Source: Trueperella pecoris (GTDB lineage: Bacteria; Actinomycetota; Actinomycetes; Actinomycetales; Actinomycetaceae). From it: 64,000 nucleotides of DNA. The notes beneath the pieces were generated by a model. That model made no database searches and had not been told where the DNA came from. It was given only the letters and a program-made list of their open reading frames with translations. Shown piece after piece: positions 43,985-51,738 of this stretch. Numbering within the stretch: position 1 is the first letter of the stretch; each line of letters begins with the position of its first letter. The DNA is taken from the NCBI RefSeq assembly GCF_014926385.1, contig NZ_CP053291.1, positions 434,001-498,000 on the forward strand, given 5' to 3'. The position numbers and the translations under genes were made by a program.

Positions 43985-44022
43985 GCCGTGGGGCCAGCGC
44001 GGCTTGACACTGGCCCCACGGC
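43985..44022 (-). other. Strong hairpin between binding-protein and permease genes
   Basis: GCCGTGGGGCCAG (43985-43997) and CTGGCCCCACGGC (44010-44022) are perfectly complementary over 13 bp with a 12-nt loop. No T-run follows. In binding-protein operons such stems often stabilise the upstream mRNA, giving excess binding protein. Confidence 0.7.
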
Positions 44023-44058
44023 GGGGTGGGCTCGCCGGACGTACGAGCCCTCCTGGTG

Positions 44059-44964
44059 TTAGGCCTCCGGGTTGAGGTCGGCGCTGGTAGAGACGCCGTT
44101 CTCGATGCCCCAGGTGGCGAAGATGGTCTTGAGGTGGCCGTCGTCCATGAGCTTTTGCATGGCTGCCTTGACGGCGTCGGTCAGTGCCTGGTTGTCCTTC
44201 GGTGCGACGACGCCGAAACCGGCCGAATCCTCAACCTCGCCGATGCGCTCGATCTTGCCCTTGTTCTGGGAAATTGCGTAGTCGGTGACGGGGGAGTCGG
44301 TGTACATCGCGTCGATCTGACCCGAGGCCACGCGCAGCGTCACGGCGGACTGCTCGGACAGGGACTGAATCTGGATCGGGTTGTCCTTGCACTGGGTGGT
44401 GTTCTTCTCGGCGAGGACCTCGTCCTGGTAGGTGCCGGTCTGAACGCCGACGACCTTGCCGCAGGGATTGGCGGGGTCGAAGCCCTTCGGGTTCCCGGTC
44501 GGGACGGCCCAGGACGATCCGGCTTCGAGGTACTGGATCATATTCACGGATTCTTGACGCTCGGCGTTGATTGTGAAGTTGGCGATGCCGATCTCGTAGC
44601 GGCTGCCGATGCCCGGAAGAATGGCGGCGAATTCAGCCTGCTGGAATTCGGTTTCTAGACCTAGGACCTTGCCGATCGCCTTGCCCATGTCGATGTCGTA
44701 GCCCAGAGGGGTGACGCCGTCGGGCCCGTAGAACTCTGCGGGCGCGAAGAAGATGTTGGTGCCGATGACGAGCTTGCCGTCGGCCGCGATCTCGGAGGGA
44801 AGCATAGCTGCGATGGTGTCGTCCTTCGTGATGGCGGACAGGTCGGTGGCGAGGAAGCCCTCGCCGGTGGGGACGGCGTCGCCCGAGGCGTCGGAGTCGC
44901 CAGAGCAGGCGGCGAGCGAGAGTGCGAGCGTGGCGGCTGCCAGGGCAGCGAGTGTGCGCTTCAT
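44059..44964 (-). CDS. Polar amino acid ABC transporter, substrate-binding lipoprotein
   Basis: Extracellular solute-binding protein of family 3. 301 aa: signal peptide with lipobox LAAC (C20), acidic linker SGDSDASGD, then two lobes. Family marks are GYDIDMGKAIGKVLGLETEF, FTINAERQESV, KVVGVQTGTYQDEVL and the C-terminal MDDGHLKTIFATWGIE. The bound amino acid cannot be named from sequence. First gene of the operon; CCTCC complement (GGAGG) precedes the ATG. Confidence 0.92.
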   Translation of the reverse strand: MKRTLAALAAATLALSLAACSGDSDASGDAVPTGEGFLATDLSAITKDDTIAAMLPSEIAADGKLVIGTNIFFAPAEFYGPDGVTPLGYDIDMGKAIGKVLGLETEFQQAEFAAILPGIGSRYEIGIANFTINAERQESVNMIQYLEAGSSWAVPTGNPKGFDPANPCGKVVGVQTGTYQDEVLAEKNTTQCKDNPIQIQSLSEQSAVTLRVASGQIDAMYTDSPVTDYAISQNKGKIERIGEVEDSAGFGVVAPKDNQALTDAVKAAMQKLMDDGHLKTIFATWGIENGVSTSADLNPEA

Positions 44965-45012
44965 TGTTCCTCCAAAAGACTTTGTGCGCCGGCGTGGCGC
45001 ATCACCACCACA

Positions 45013-45043
45013 AGTATATTCATACTAGCGAATAACTATGCAA
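45013..45043 (-). promoter_or_regulatory. Promoter/operator region of the amino acid ABC operon
   Basis: On the minus strand TTGCAT (45038-45043) and TATACT (45013-45018) stand 19 bp apart. Between them lies TATTC-N8-GAATA, and AGTAT-ATTC-ATACT is another small dyad at 45013-45026, so a repressor site is plausible. Confidence 0.45.
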
Positions 45044-45094
45044 GGGCGTCCGTGGTGTGGTCAGACACAGGCCGCCCGTCGTGCCAGCGAGAGC

Positions 45095-45883
45095 CTAGTC
45101 CTCACGCCCGATCATGGACCATGCGCGCACCCCGCCGTTCATACCCGCCATATTGGGAACCCAGTTCACTCCGGGCATCCGTGCCCGCACAGAGTCGGTC
45201 ACGCGTGCGGCGTTCCCTCCGCCGATGTAGAGCTGATCCCAGCGGAAGACCGGCCACAACGACTCCATCGCCTTGAGCACGCGCCGCGACCACGCCGAGT
45301 CCCCCAAGCGTAGGCGTTCGTGCTCGCCCAAAATATCGTCGTACGTCAGCCCCCAACGCACTGTCGCATGCGAAACCTCCAAGTGCGGGGCAAGCACGCC
45401 GTTGTCCAAAAACGCCGAGCCCAGTCCTGTCCCCAGAGTGAGCACCAGCTCTAGCCCCTTACCGGAGACGATGCCAGCCGCGGCGACTTCGGCGTCGTTC
45501 AACACGAGCGTCGGAACACCAAAACGAGCCTCAAGCGCCGATTGCATGTCCTGTCCCGTCCACGCGTGCTCAAGGTTGGGCAGAATGCGCGTGTGCGGGC
45601 CGGCCCGGCGGATATAGTGCGGGGTATAGACCACGACGCCGTGGCGGATCATCCCCGGCATGCCAAGCGTGATTCTGTCGATCTGCGCAGGGGTGCCACC
45701 ACCAAGATCCTCGAGCTGCTGCGCCACCACCTGCAGGAGATCTTCGGGGGAGAAGGGGTAGGGCACCTGGGTGCGGACGACGTCGCTACGCTGGAAACCG
45801 CCCGCGTCGAGAATGCAGGACTTGATGCCGCCTCCGCCGCAATCGACGGCGAGGGTGATGGGGTGTCCGTGGCTCTGATCCAT
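45095..45883 (-). CDS. ROK-family sugar kinase (polyphosphate-glucokinase-like)
   Basis: Phosphorylates a hexose in the cytoplasm; donor and sugar are not certain. 262 aa. N-terminal phosphate loop LAVDCGGGGIKSCILD, the catalytic aspartate in LVLNDAEVAAAG, the second phosphate loop LTLGTGLGSAFLDNG, and the adenosine-type region LYIGGGNAARV. The ROK zinc motif CxCGxxGC is missing, and the length and WSRRVLKAMESLWPVF-type helix resemble PpgK proteins. The neighbour truA is divergent. Confidence 0.8.
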   Translation of the reverse strand: MDQSHGHPITLAVDCGGGGIKSCILDAGGFQRSDVVRTQVPYPFSPEDLLQVVAQQLEDLGGGTPAQIDRITLGMPGMIRHGVVVYTPHYIRRAGPHTRILPNLEHAWTGQDMQSALEARFGVPTLVLNDAEVAAAGIVSGKGLELVLTLGTGLGSAFLDNGVLAPHLEVSHATVRWGLTYDDILGEHERLRLGDSAWSRRVLKAMESLWPVFRWDQLYIGGGNAARVTDSVRARMPGVNWVPNMAGMNGGVRAWSMIGRED

Positions 45884-45925
45884 ATTGACGACGGTAGCGC
45901 AAAAGTCATGACATACGATAATTAT

Positions 45926-45954
45926 TTCGGTGCTTCAGGCGTGGGACATAGGCT
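45926..45954 (+). promoter_or_regulatory. truA promoter, likely leaderless
   Basis: TTCGGT (45926-45931), 17-bp spacer, TAGGCT (45949-45954), then only 6 bp to the ATG. No Shine-Dalgarno sequence lies before the start (GGCTTAACCC). Confidence 0.55.
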
Positions 45955-45960
45955 TAACCC

Positions 45961-46803
45961 ATGAGGATTCGGATTGATCTTTCCTACGACGGCGCCGCCT
46001 TCCATGGGTGGGCCGCCCAGCCCGGCCTGCGCACCGTCCAGGGCGAGTTAGAAAAAGCGCTGGCGACGGTGCTGCGCCAGCCCGCCGCGCTCACCGTCGC
46101 GGGGCGCACGGACGCCGGCGTTCACGCTGCCGGGCAGTGTGCCCACTTCGATGTCGATGCCGCCGCCTGGGCCGCGCTGCCCGGGCGCTCGAGCCGCGAA
46201 CCAGGCGAATCCCTCGTACGCAAGATCAACGCGATCACCTCACGCGGGGCCGACGGGCCGGTGGGCTTCAGCGACGTCGTGGTGAAGCGGGCCGACGTCG
46301 TCGGCGACGACTTTGACGCACGGTTCTCAGCGCTGTGGCGCAGGTACTCATATCGGATCGCCGATGGGGTGGAGAACTGGGACCCGCGGCGCAAGGACGT
46401 CCTGTGGCTGGATGGCGCACTGGACGTGGCTGCGATGAATCGCGCCGCGCAGGCGCTCCTTGGAGAGCATGACTTTCTCTCGTTTTGCAAGCCGCGCGAG
46501 GGCGCCTCGACAGTGCGCACACTCCTCGAGCTGGGCTTCGTGCGCGACGGCGGCGTGGTCACCGGATATGCGAAGGCCGACGCCTTCTGCCACTCTCAGG
46601 TGCGCACGCTCATGGGAAGCCTCATTGAAGTGGGGCGAGGCGCTCGCGATGAAGATTGGCCTGCGGCGCGCCTTGAAGCCGCCGTGCGTAACGGGGAAGT
46701 GATCGTGGCCCCGCCCCACCCGCTCACGCTCGAGGAGATCGGATACCCTGCGCCGGCGGAGTACGGGGCGCAGGCTGTGCTGGCTCGGCGATACCGCGGC
46801 TAG
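45961..46803 (+). CDS. truA: tRNA pseudouridine(38-40) synthase TruA
   Basis: Converts uridines 38-40 of many tRNAs to pseudouridine. 280 aa. Start RIRIDLSYDGAAFHGWAAQPG, the catalytic aspartate in AGRTDAGVHAAGQ, then RYSYRI, the HDFLSFCK region and FCHSQVRTLMGSLIEVGRG. In many actinobacteria truA follows rplQ directly; here about 6.9 kb of minus-strand accessory genes lie between them. Confidence 0.95.
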   Translation: MRIRIDLSYDGAAFHGWAAQPGLRTVQGELEKALATVLRQPAALTVAGRTDAGVHAAGQCAHFDVDAAAWAALPGRSSREPGESLVRKINAITSRGADGPVGFSDVVVKRADVVGDDFDARFSALWRRYSYRIADGVENWDPRRKDVLWLDGALDVAAMNRAAQALLGEHDFLSFCKPREGASTVRTLLELGFVRDGGVVTGYAKADAFCHSQVRTLMGSLIEVGRGARDEDWPAARLEAAVRNGEVIVAPPHPLTLEEIGYPAPAEYGAQAVLARRYRG

Positions 46804-46990
46804 GCACCTCGCTGATCTCCGGCGCTGCGGTCCGCTCGCGCTGTATTAATGTGGGTGCCGTGTGGAAGCCCTGGGTGTCCTGGTTTGCCCGTGCTGTATT
46901 AATGTGGGTGCCGCTGTATTAAATTGCGGGCAATTCGGGCGCGTTTTTGCAGGTTAGTATAGCGCGGGTGGGGCCGAGGCGTGTGAGCCC
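46804..46990. repeat. Intergenic repeat cluster after truA
   Basis: No gene is supported. GCTGTATTAATGTGGGTGCCG occurs at about 46840-46860 and 46893-46913; the second copy runs into a third core GCTGTATTAAA (46913-46923). GCAGGTTAGTATAGCGCGGG (46949-46968) is a reverse-oriented relative, matching the 32-bp repeat at 32.66-32.73 kb except for a few bases. The set lies between truA and the terminator of the next minus-strand gene. Confidence 0.85.
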
Positions 46991-47028
46991 AAAAAGAAGC
47001 GGCGAGTGGATCACTCCACTCGCCGCTT
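46991..47028 (-). terminator. Terminator of the small membrane protein gene
   Basis: AAGCGGCGAGTGGA and TCCACTCGCCGCTT form a perfect 14-bp stem with loop TCAC; on the minus strand it is followed by CTTTTTGGG. Confidence 0.92.
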
Positions 47029-47058
47029 ACATCTGCGATCGTCCGTTATCGCAAGTCT

Positions 47059-47454
47059 TTAGGCAACCAACGCCCTTCCAGCAACGACCGCGTCCACCTG
47101 GGAGATGGAGATGCAGACGTCGTCTGCGACCGGCACGGATGTGAGATCCTGTGCGCGGGCAACGCGGTGCGTCTTTTTGTAAACAAGCTGCTTGAGGTAG
47201 GCGCGCTTGACCGTGAGAACCACGTAGAAGCCGATGAGAACAAACACGGCGTTAGAGAAGAGCGAGGGCCACGCGCCGGTGGCCGATGCCAGGATGACCA
47301 TGAAGAGACCGGAAATGATGCACATGAGCTGATAGCGCAGCGAGTCGGCCGCTAGCTTGCCGGTGGAGACAAGGTAGTACGCGCCGAGGTAGAGCACGGC
47401 GCCGAGCCAGCCGAGGCTCTGTGCGAGGGTCTGAATCATGTCGTTCACGCTCAC
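47059..47454 (-). CDS. Small integral membrane protein (CBU_0592-like)
   Basis: 131 aa with three to four hydrophobic segments in the first 85 residues (SLGWLGAVLYLGAYYLVSTGKL, QLMCIISGLFMVILASAT, LFSNAVFVLIGFYVVLTV), followed by a basic-hydrophilic cytoplasmic tail. The layout resembles the CBU_0592 family, for which no function is known. It is single, ends in a strong terminator and is divergent from the LysR gene, so that regulator may control it. Confidence 0.7.
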   Translation of the reverse strand: MSVNDMIQTLAQSLGWLGAVLYLGAYYLVSTGKLAADSLRYQLMCIISGLFMVILASATGAWPSLFSNAVFVLIGFYVVLTVKRAYLKQLVYKKTHRVARAQDLTSVPVADDVCISISQVDAVVAGRALVA

Positions 47455-47520
47455 AATATTGGCCCGGCCGAACCTTAATTACAATTGCAATCTACTGGAG
47501 TCAGGATTAAGTTTTACTTC

Positions 47521-48471
47521 ATGGAGATTTCTGTGCAACGTCTTGACGTTCTTTTGGCTGTCTCGAGGGAGGGAGGCATCCAAGCGGCTGCTGATGCTCT
47601 CCGTGTCTCGCCTTCGGCGGTGAGTCAGCAAATCCGCAAGTTAGAGCGGGAATGTGGCACTGATTTGCTCACGCGCACGCACTCTGGCGCGGTGTTAACG
47701 GAGGCCGGGAAGATCGTCGTCGCCGGAGCGGAACGCATTGAAAGTGAGCTCGACCGCACTTTCCGTGAGCTCCTCGAATTCGAAGGTGCGCCCACAGGAA
47801 TCGTCCGGCTAGCTTCATTCCAGACTGTTATTCGCGGCCTCGTCCTGCCGAACCTGGATACTTTTGCTGACGTCGCGCCCGGCATCGATCTTCACGTGCG
47901 GGAGGCCGACGCCGACGCCGCCCTTTCCGCCGTTCGCCGCGGCAAGGCAGACATCGCCGTGCTCGAATTCGATTCCGAAATCCCACGTGGGCCGCGCGGA
48001 GTCAAGGTCCTCCCGCTCTTGCAGGAGCCGTGGTACATGGTCTACCCGTCCGTGCTGGCCGACCCCCACGATCCGCGCGAGCTGGCGAGCGAAACCTGGC
48101 TCGGCGTCGACCCCGAAACAGCGGCCGGTATCGCCACCACCCGCTTGGCCGAGCAGTGGGGATTCACGCCGTCGGCCAAGTACGTCTATGAAGACTATGA
48201 CGTGGCGCTTCACATGGTTGCCGCCGGGTTGGGGACCACGGTGCTTCCCAAGCTGGGGCTGACCAACCTGCCCGACGGCGTCGAGGCGCGTATGCTTCCT
48301 GGTCTCGGAACGCGTAGGCTGGTGTTGTGCGTGTCGGCGGCGCTCTCGCGCCAGTCCGACGCTATCGACCTCACGTGTAAGGTCCTGCGCCAGCTGGCCC
48401 TGTCCCACACTGAACAGGGTGAGATGAACAATGGCCCTATTCCACAGTCGCCGAGCATCGCGCAGGCCTAG
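47521..48471 (+). CDS. LysR-family transcription regulator
   Basis: DNA-binding regulator, target unknown. 316 aa from ATG 47521 (an upstream in-frame ATG adds 12 non-conserved residues; a GTG at 47533 is also possible). Helix-turn-helix QRLDVLLAVSREGGIQAAADALRVSPSAVSQQIRKLERECGT (about 5-46), then the co-inducer domain with RLASFQTVIRGLVLPNL and GLGTTVLPKLGL. The 66-bp divergent gap to the membrane protein contains an ATTGCAAT palindrome that could be its site. Confidence 0.88.
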   Translation: MEISVQRLDVLLAVSREGGIQAAADALRVSPSAVSQQIRKLERECGTDLLTRTHSGAVLTEAGKIVVAGAERIESELDRTFRELLEFEGAPTGIVRLASFQTVIRGLVLPNLDTFADVAPGIDLHVREADADAALSAVRRGKADIAVLEFDSEIPRGPRGVKVLPLLQEPWYMVYPSVLADPHDPRELASETWLGVDPETAAGIATTRLAEQWGFTPSAKYVYEDYDVALHMVAAGLGTTVLPKLGLTNLPDGVEARMLPGLGTRRLVLCVSAALSRQSDAIDLTCKVLRQLALSHTEQGEMNNGPIPQSPSIAQA

Positions 48472-48531
48472 GCGCCCGGGCCCGTCCCAGCGTGGCGCAC
48501 CTGCCCCGGCACACCGTCCCGGCAGAGCAGC

Positions 48532-49362
48532 CTAGCTGAAGGGATTCCAGAAACGCCCGCCGTTGAACTGAATCGCGCCTATCGCGGCGAGGATGATTCC
48601 GATGCCGAGGAGGATCATCACCCAGTCGGCGGCTTTCATCGAGCGGGCCGATAGCCATGTCCGTGTCTTATTGCGGCCGAAGCCGCGCAGCTCCATGGCG
48701 GCTGCGATGGTTTCGATGCGGTCGAAGGTGCCAAGGAGGAGCGGCATGAGGGTGCGTGAGACGTTGCGTATGCGCGTGGCCAGCCCGACCTTTCGGGAGA
48801 CATCGAGCCCGCGCGCCTGCTGGGCGAGGGAGACGGTTTTGAATTCGCGCTGGATATCGGGGATGAAGCGAAGTGCGAGGGCCACCGAATAGGAGAATCG
48901 GTAGGGCAGACCGATGCTGTTGAGGGAGGCCGCGAACTCGCTCGGCGGCGTCGTGCCCACAAAGACGAGGACCGCGGGTAGCACCGCGAAGTACTTGAGC
49001 GTCACGAGGGCCTGGTAGAAGAGCTGTTCCCAGGTGAGGTCCCAGCGCCCGGGGCCGTCGGCGATGAGGTGGCTGGAGCCAAAGAGAGTGGTGCCGTAGG
49101 TCGGTTCGAAGGCGAAGATGAGAAGGTTGTTGAGAATCATGAAGGTGCCGATGAGGATCAGCACGACCTTCATGTCGCGCAGCTTCATCCGCGCCAGCGC
49201 CCACAGAGCGATGTTGGCGATCGCGCAGGCGAGAAGGAGGCGCGCGTCGAAGGTGATGGCTGCCGCAACGATAAACGCGATGACGAGCGCCAGCTTCGAC
49301 GTGCCGGTGAGCCGATGGATGAGACTTTGGCGTTCGATGTAACCCAGGATCGAATTAGCCAC
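48532..49362 (-). CDS. ecfT: ECF transporter T component (EcfT)
   Basis: Membrane scaffold of an energy-coupling-factor vitamin or nucleobase transporter. 276 aa: about five to six hydrophobic segments, the start SILGYIERQSLIHRLTGTSKLAL, and two coupling helices with the Ala-Arg-Gly signature, seen as LAQQARGLDVSR and AAAMELRGFGR. It overlaps the ATPase gene by eight bases and is the last gene of its operon. Confidence 0.92.
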   Translation of the reverse strand: MANSILGYIERQSLIHRLTGTSKLALVIAFIVAAAITFDARLLLACAIANIALWALARMKLRDMKVVLILIGTFMILNNLLIFAFEPTYGTTLFGSSHLIADGPGRWDLTWEQLFYQALVTLKYFAVLPAVLVFVGTTPPSEFAASLNSIGLPYRFSYSVALALRFIPDIQREFKTVSLAQQARGLDVSRKVGLATRIRNVSRTLMPLLLGTFDRIETIAAAMELRGFGRNKTRTWLSARSMKAADWVMILLGIGIILAAIGAIQFNGGRFWNPFS

Positions 49363-51127
49363 GTGCGCCTCCGTTCACGACGCCGTCCGGGCCAGTTGCG
49401 TGAGAACGCTCGGCTCGGTCGACGCTGAGGAAGCGGCGGACGAGTGCTTCGGCGTCGAGCTGGTAACGTTCCGCTAGCGTGTACAGGCCCGTAGTAACGA
49501 GGTCTGCCCGTTCGGTGACGTCAGGATTGGTCAGGACAGCGGAGGGATGGGCGTCGGCGATGATGTGCCCGTCGGAGATGACGAGCGTGCGTTCGGTGTA
49601 GTCGAGGGCGAGGTGCATGTCGTGTGTGATGAGGATGACGGTGGTGCCGAGCCTGTTCAGCGAGCGCAGGAAGTCCATGAACTCGGTGTAGTGGCCGAAG
49701 TCTTGCCCCGCGGTGGGCTCGTCAAGAATGAGAATTTTGGGCCCAAGCGCGAGCATGATCGCGATGGTCAGGCGTTTCTTCTGGCCGTGGGAGAGCGCCG
49801 AGATCGGCCATGAGCGCATGCGCCACAACCCGCACACCTGCAACGCTTCCTCGGAGCGCTTCGCGATTTCTTCCGGGGTCAGGTTGTGGGCGCGCAGAGC
49901 GAGCTCAACCTCTTCGCGCACGTAGGGGCTGGAGAGCATCTGCCCAGGTTCTTGCAGGACGAAGCCGACGCGCTGGCCGTGCTCGGCAAGCGACCACGCG
50001 CTGGCGTCCTGGCCATCGATGAGGATCGTGCCGGCGTTGGGCTTGGCGAAACCGGCGATGGCCCGGGCCAGGGTCGACTTGCCGGCCCCGTTGGAACCGA
50101 CGATGCCAACGAGCGATCCTTGCGTGATCGAGGTGGAGAGTTCTTCCAAGACGCGCACCGGAGGAAGGTCACCGTTTTGTTCATAGGAGATGGAGAGATT
50201 CTCGACCCGGATCGTGGCGGGCCGTTCGCCGCTGGTGTGAGCGTCGGGGGCGGGGGCGCCGGCCACCCAGGCGCGAAGCTTGATGATCGCATCCTCGTCG
50301 AGGGCTGTGAAGGCCGCGTTTGATGGACGCATCTGCGCGGTGATGTCCACACCCGCATACCGCAGGGCGGTCGAGTGAAGCGGAGGGCGGATCCCGTGGG
50401 CTTCCAGTAGCCCGGAGGCGACCATCTCGTCGGGCGCCAGATCGGCGACGACGACGCCGTCGTTCATCAGCACCACGCGATCGAGGCCACAATGGAGGAC
50501 GTCCTCGAGGCGGTGCTCGACGATGATGACGGTCTTGCCAAGCTCGCGGTTGAGGCGGTCGATGAGCTCGATTGTTTGGCGTCCGGAGGCGGGATCGAGC
50601 ATGGCCAGCGGTTCGTCGAAAAGGAGGATGTCGACGTCGTCGACGAGCACACCGGCCATAGCGACGCGCTGCTTTTGCCCGCCGGAAAGGTCTTGCGGGG
50701 CAGAGTCGAGGTGGTCGGCGATGCCGACTCGGGTGGCAGCGGCGCGGACGGCGTCGCGCATGTCGGCCTGGGGCACGCCCTGGTTTTCAAGCGAGAATGC
50801 GATGTCTTCGGCGACGGTGAGGCCCACAAACTGATCGGCGGAGTTTTGCAGAACCGTGCCGACGTGACGGGAGACGTCGACGAGGGAGGCGGAGGCGGGA
50901 TCCAGGCCCGCCACGCTCACGTGCCCGCTCGTGAGTCTGCCACCAAAGTGGCTAAATCCCAACGAGTTGAGCACGTTGATGAGGGTGGACTTGCCGCACC
51001 CGGACCGACCAACAATCGCCACCTTCTGCCCAGGTTCGATCCTGAGGGAGACATTCTTTAAGGTAGGCTCCGCCTGGCTGTGATACTGGAAGGTCAGATC
51101 GTGGATCTCAATGATCGGTCCGGGCAA
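49355..51127 (-). CDS. ecfA: ECF transporter, fused double ATP-binding protein
   Basis: Energises the ECF transporter. 590 aa, two ABC domains in one chain (EcfA1-EcfA2 fused). First domain: Walker A GRSGCGKST, signature LSGGQKQRVAMAGVL, Walker B ILLFDEPLAMLDP. Second domain (from about 310): Walker A GSNGAGKST, signature LSHGQKKRLTIAIML, Walker B ILILDEPTAGQD. The C-terminal tail (ATGPDGVVNGG) overlaps ecfT and carries one copy of the GACGGCGTCGTG 12-mer. Confidence 0.94.
   Translation of the reverse strand: MPGPIIEIHDLTFQYHSQAEPTLKNVSLRIEPGQKVAIVGRSGCGKSTLINVLNSLGFSHFGGRLTSGHVSVAGLDPASASLVDVSRHVGTVLQNSADQFVGLTVAEDIAFSLENQGVPQADMRDAVRAAATRVGIADHLDSAPQDLSGGQKQRVAMAGVLVDDVDILLFDEPLAMLDPASGRQTIELIDRLNRELGKTVIIVEHRLEDVLHCGLDRVVLMNDGVVVADLAPDEMVASGLLEAHGIRPPLHSTALRYAGVDITAQMRPSNAAFTALDEDAIIKLRAWVAGAPAPDAHTSGERPATIRVENLSISYEQNGDLPPVRVLEELSTSITQGSLVGIVGSNGAGKSTLARAIAGFAKPNAGTILIDGQDASAWSLAEHGQRVGFVLQEPGQMLSSPYVREEVELALRAHNLTPEEIAKRSEEALQVCGLWRMRSWPISALSHGQKKRLTIAIMLALGPKILILDEPTAGQDFGHYTEFMDFLRSLNRLGTTVILITHDMHLALDYTERTLVISDGHIIADAHPSAVLTNPDVTERADLVTTGLYTLAERYQLDAEALVRRFLSVDRAERSHATGPDGVVNGGARG
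49376..49387 (-). repeat. 12-mer motif copy inside the ecfA 3' end
   Basis: Reads GACGGCGTCGTG on the minus strand, encoding D-G-V-V in the non-conserved tail of the ATPase, about 20 bp before its stop codon. Confidence 0.6.
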
Positions 51128-51131
51128 GGGC

Positions 51132-51689
51132 CTAATCCTCCTGGCGCAACGTGCCGGAACCGGTACGCGTGCGCGCGTAGACGAGCAGGATCAGGGTGCC
51201 GACCACGCAGGTGGTGATCGCATTCGAACCGAAGGCGAACGCACCCTGGGTGAAGACTTTGTTGGCCGGCTCCGAGTAGATGAGGAGGTCGCCGACCGGT
51301 GCGATCAGAAGCCACGCGACGGCGTGGGCGAGGATAACGCCGATGTTGAAGCGCGCCATGGCCTTGGCGCCGAAATCGCCTTCGCGCACGCGGTTGCCGA
51401 CCAGCAGCAGGCCGAGCAGCAGGCCGAAGACGAGCGTTGCGAGCTCCCACGAGAGCCAGATTCCCCACGTCGCATCGATGAGGAGGTGGCCAATGAAACC
51501 AGAAAGCGCGCCGACGACGGGACCGTACAGCACGGCAAACACGGCCAGGACAGCGTACTGGAGTGAGATCTGGGTGTTGGGGACCGGGGAAGGGATCGCG
51601 ACGAACCGGCCCAGCACGAAGAACAGTGCGGCGCCGATGCCGATCGCTACCACCTGGACGACGGGGGAGACTTTATTCAATTGAGGCAT
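51132..51689 (-). CDS. ECF transporter S component, UPF0397-like
   Basis: Substrate-capture membrane subunit. 185 aa, about six hydrophobic segments. VVAIGIGAALFFVLGRFVAIP, PNTQISLQYAVLAVFAVLYGP and LSGFIGHLLIDATWG follow the UPF0397 family, annotated elsewhere as a riboflavin- or pyrimidine-type transporter, but without firm proof. It is 4 bp from the ATPase gene. The neighbouring SAM hydroxide adenosyltransferase suggests that the ligand may be an adenosine- or SAM-related compound; that is inference. Confidence 0.85.
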   Translation of the reverse strand: MPQLNKVSPVVQVVAIGIGAALFFVLGRFVAIPSPVPNTQISLQYAVLAVFAVLYGPVVGALSGFIGHLLIDATWGIWLSWELATLVFGLLLGLLLVGNRVREGDFGAKAMARFNIGVILAHAVAWLLIAPVGDLLIYSEPANKVFTQGAFAFGSNAITTCVVGTLILLVYARTRTGSGTLRQED

Positions 51690-51738
51690 GGTTTACTCCT
51701 TCAGCGGTGTGCGTTAGCGGTGTGTGGATGGTCGAAAC

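Noticed and set aside
46838-46970. CRISPR array
   Set aside because: Repeats are short, vary in sequence and orientation, and spacers are irregular; no cas genes are present.
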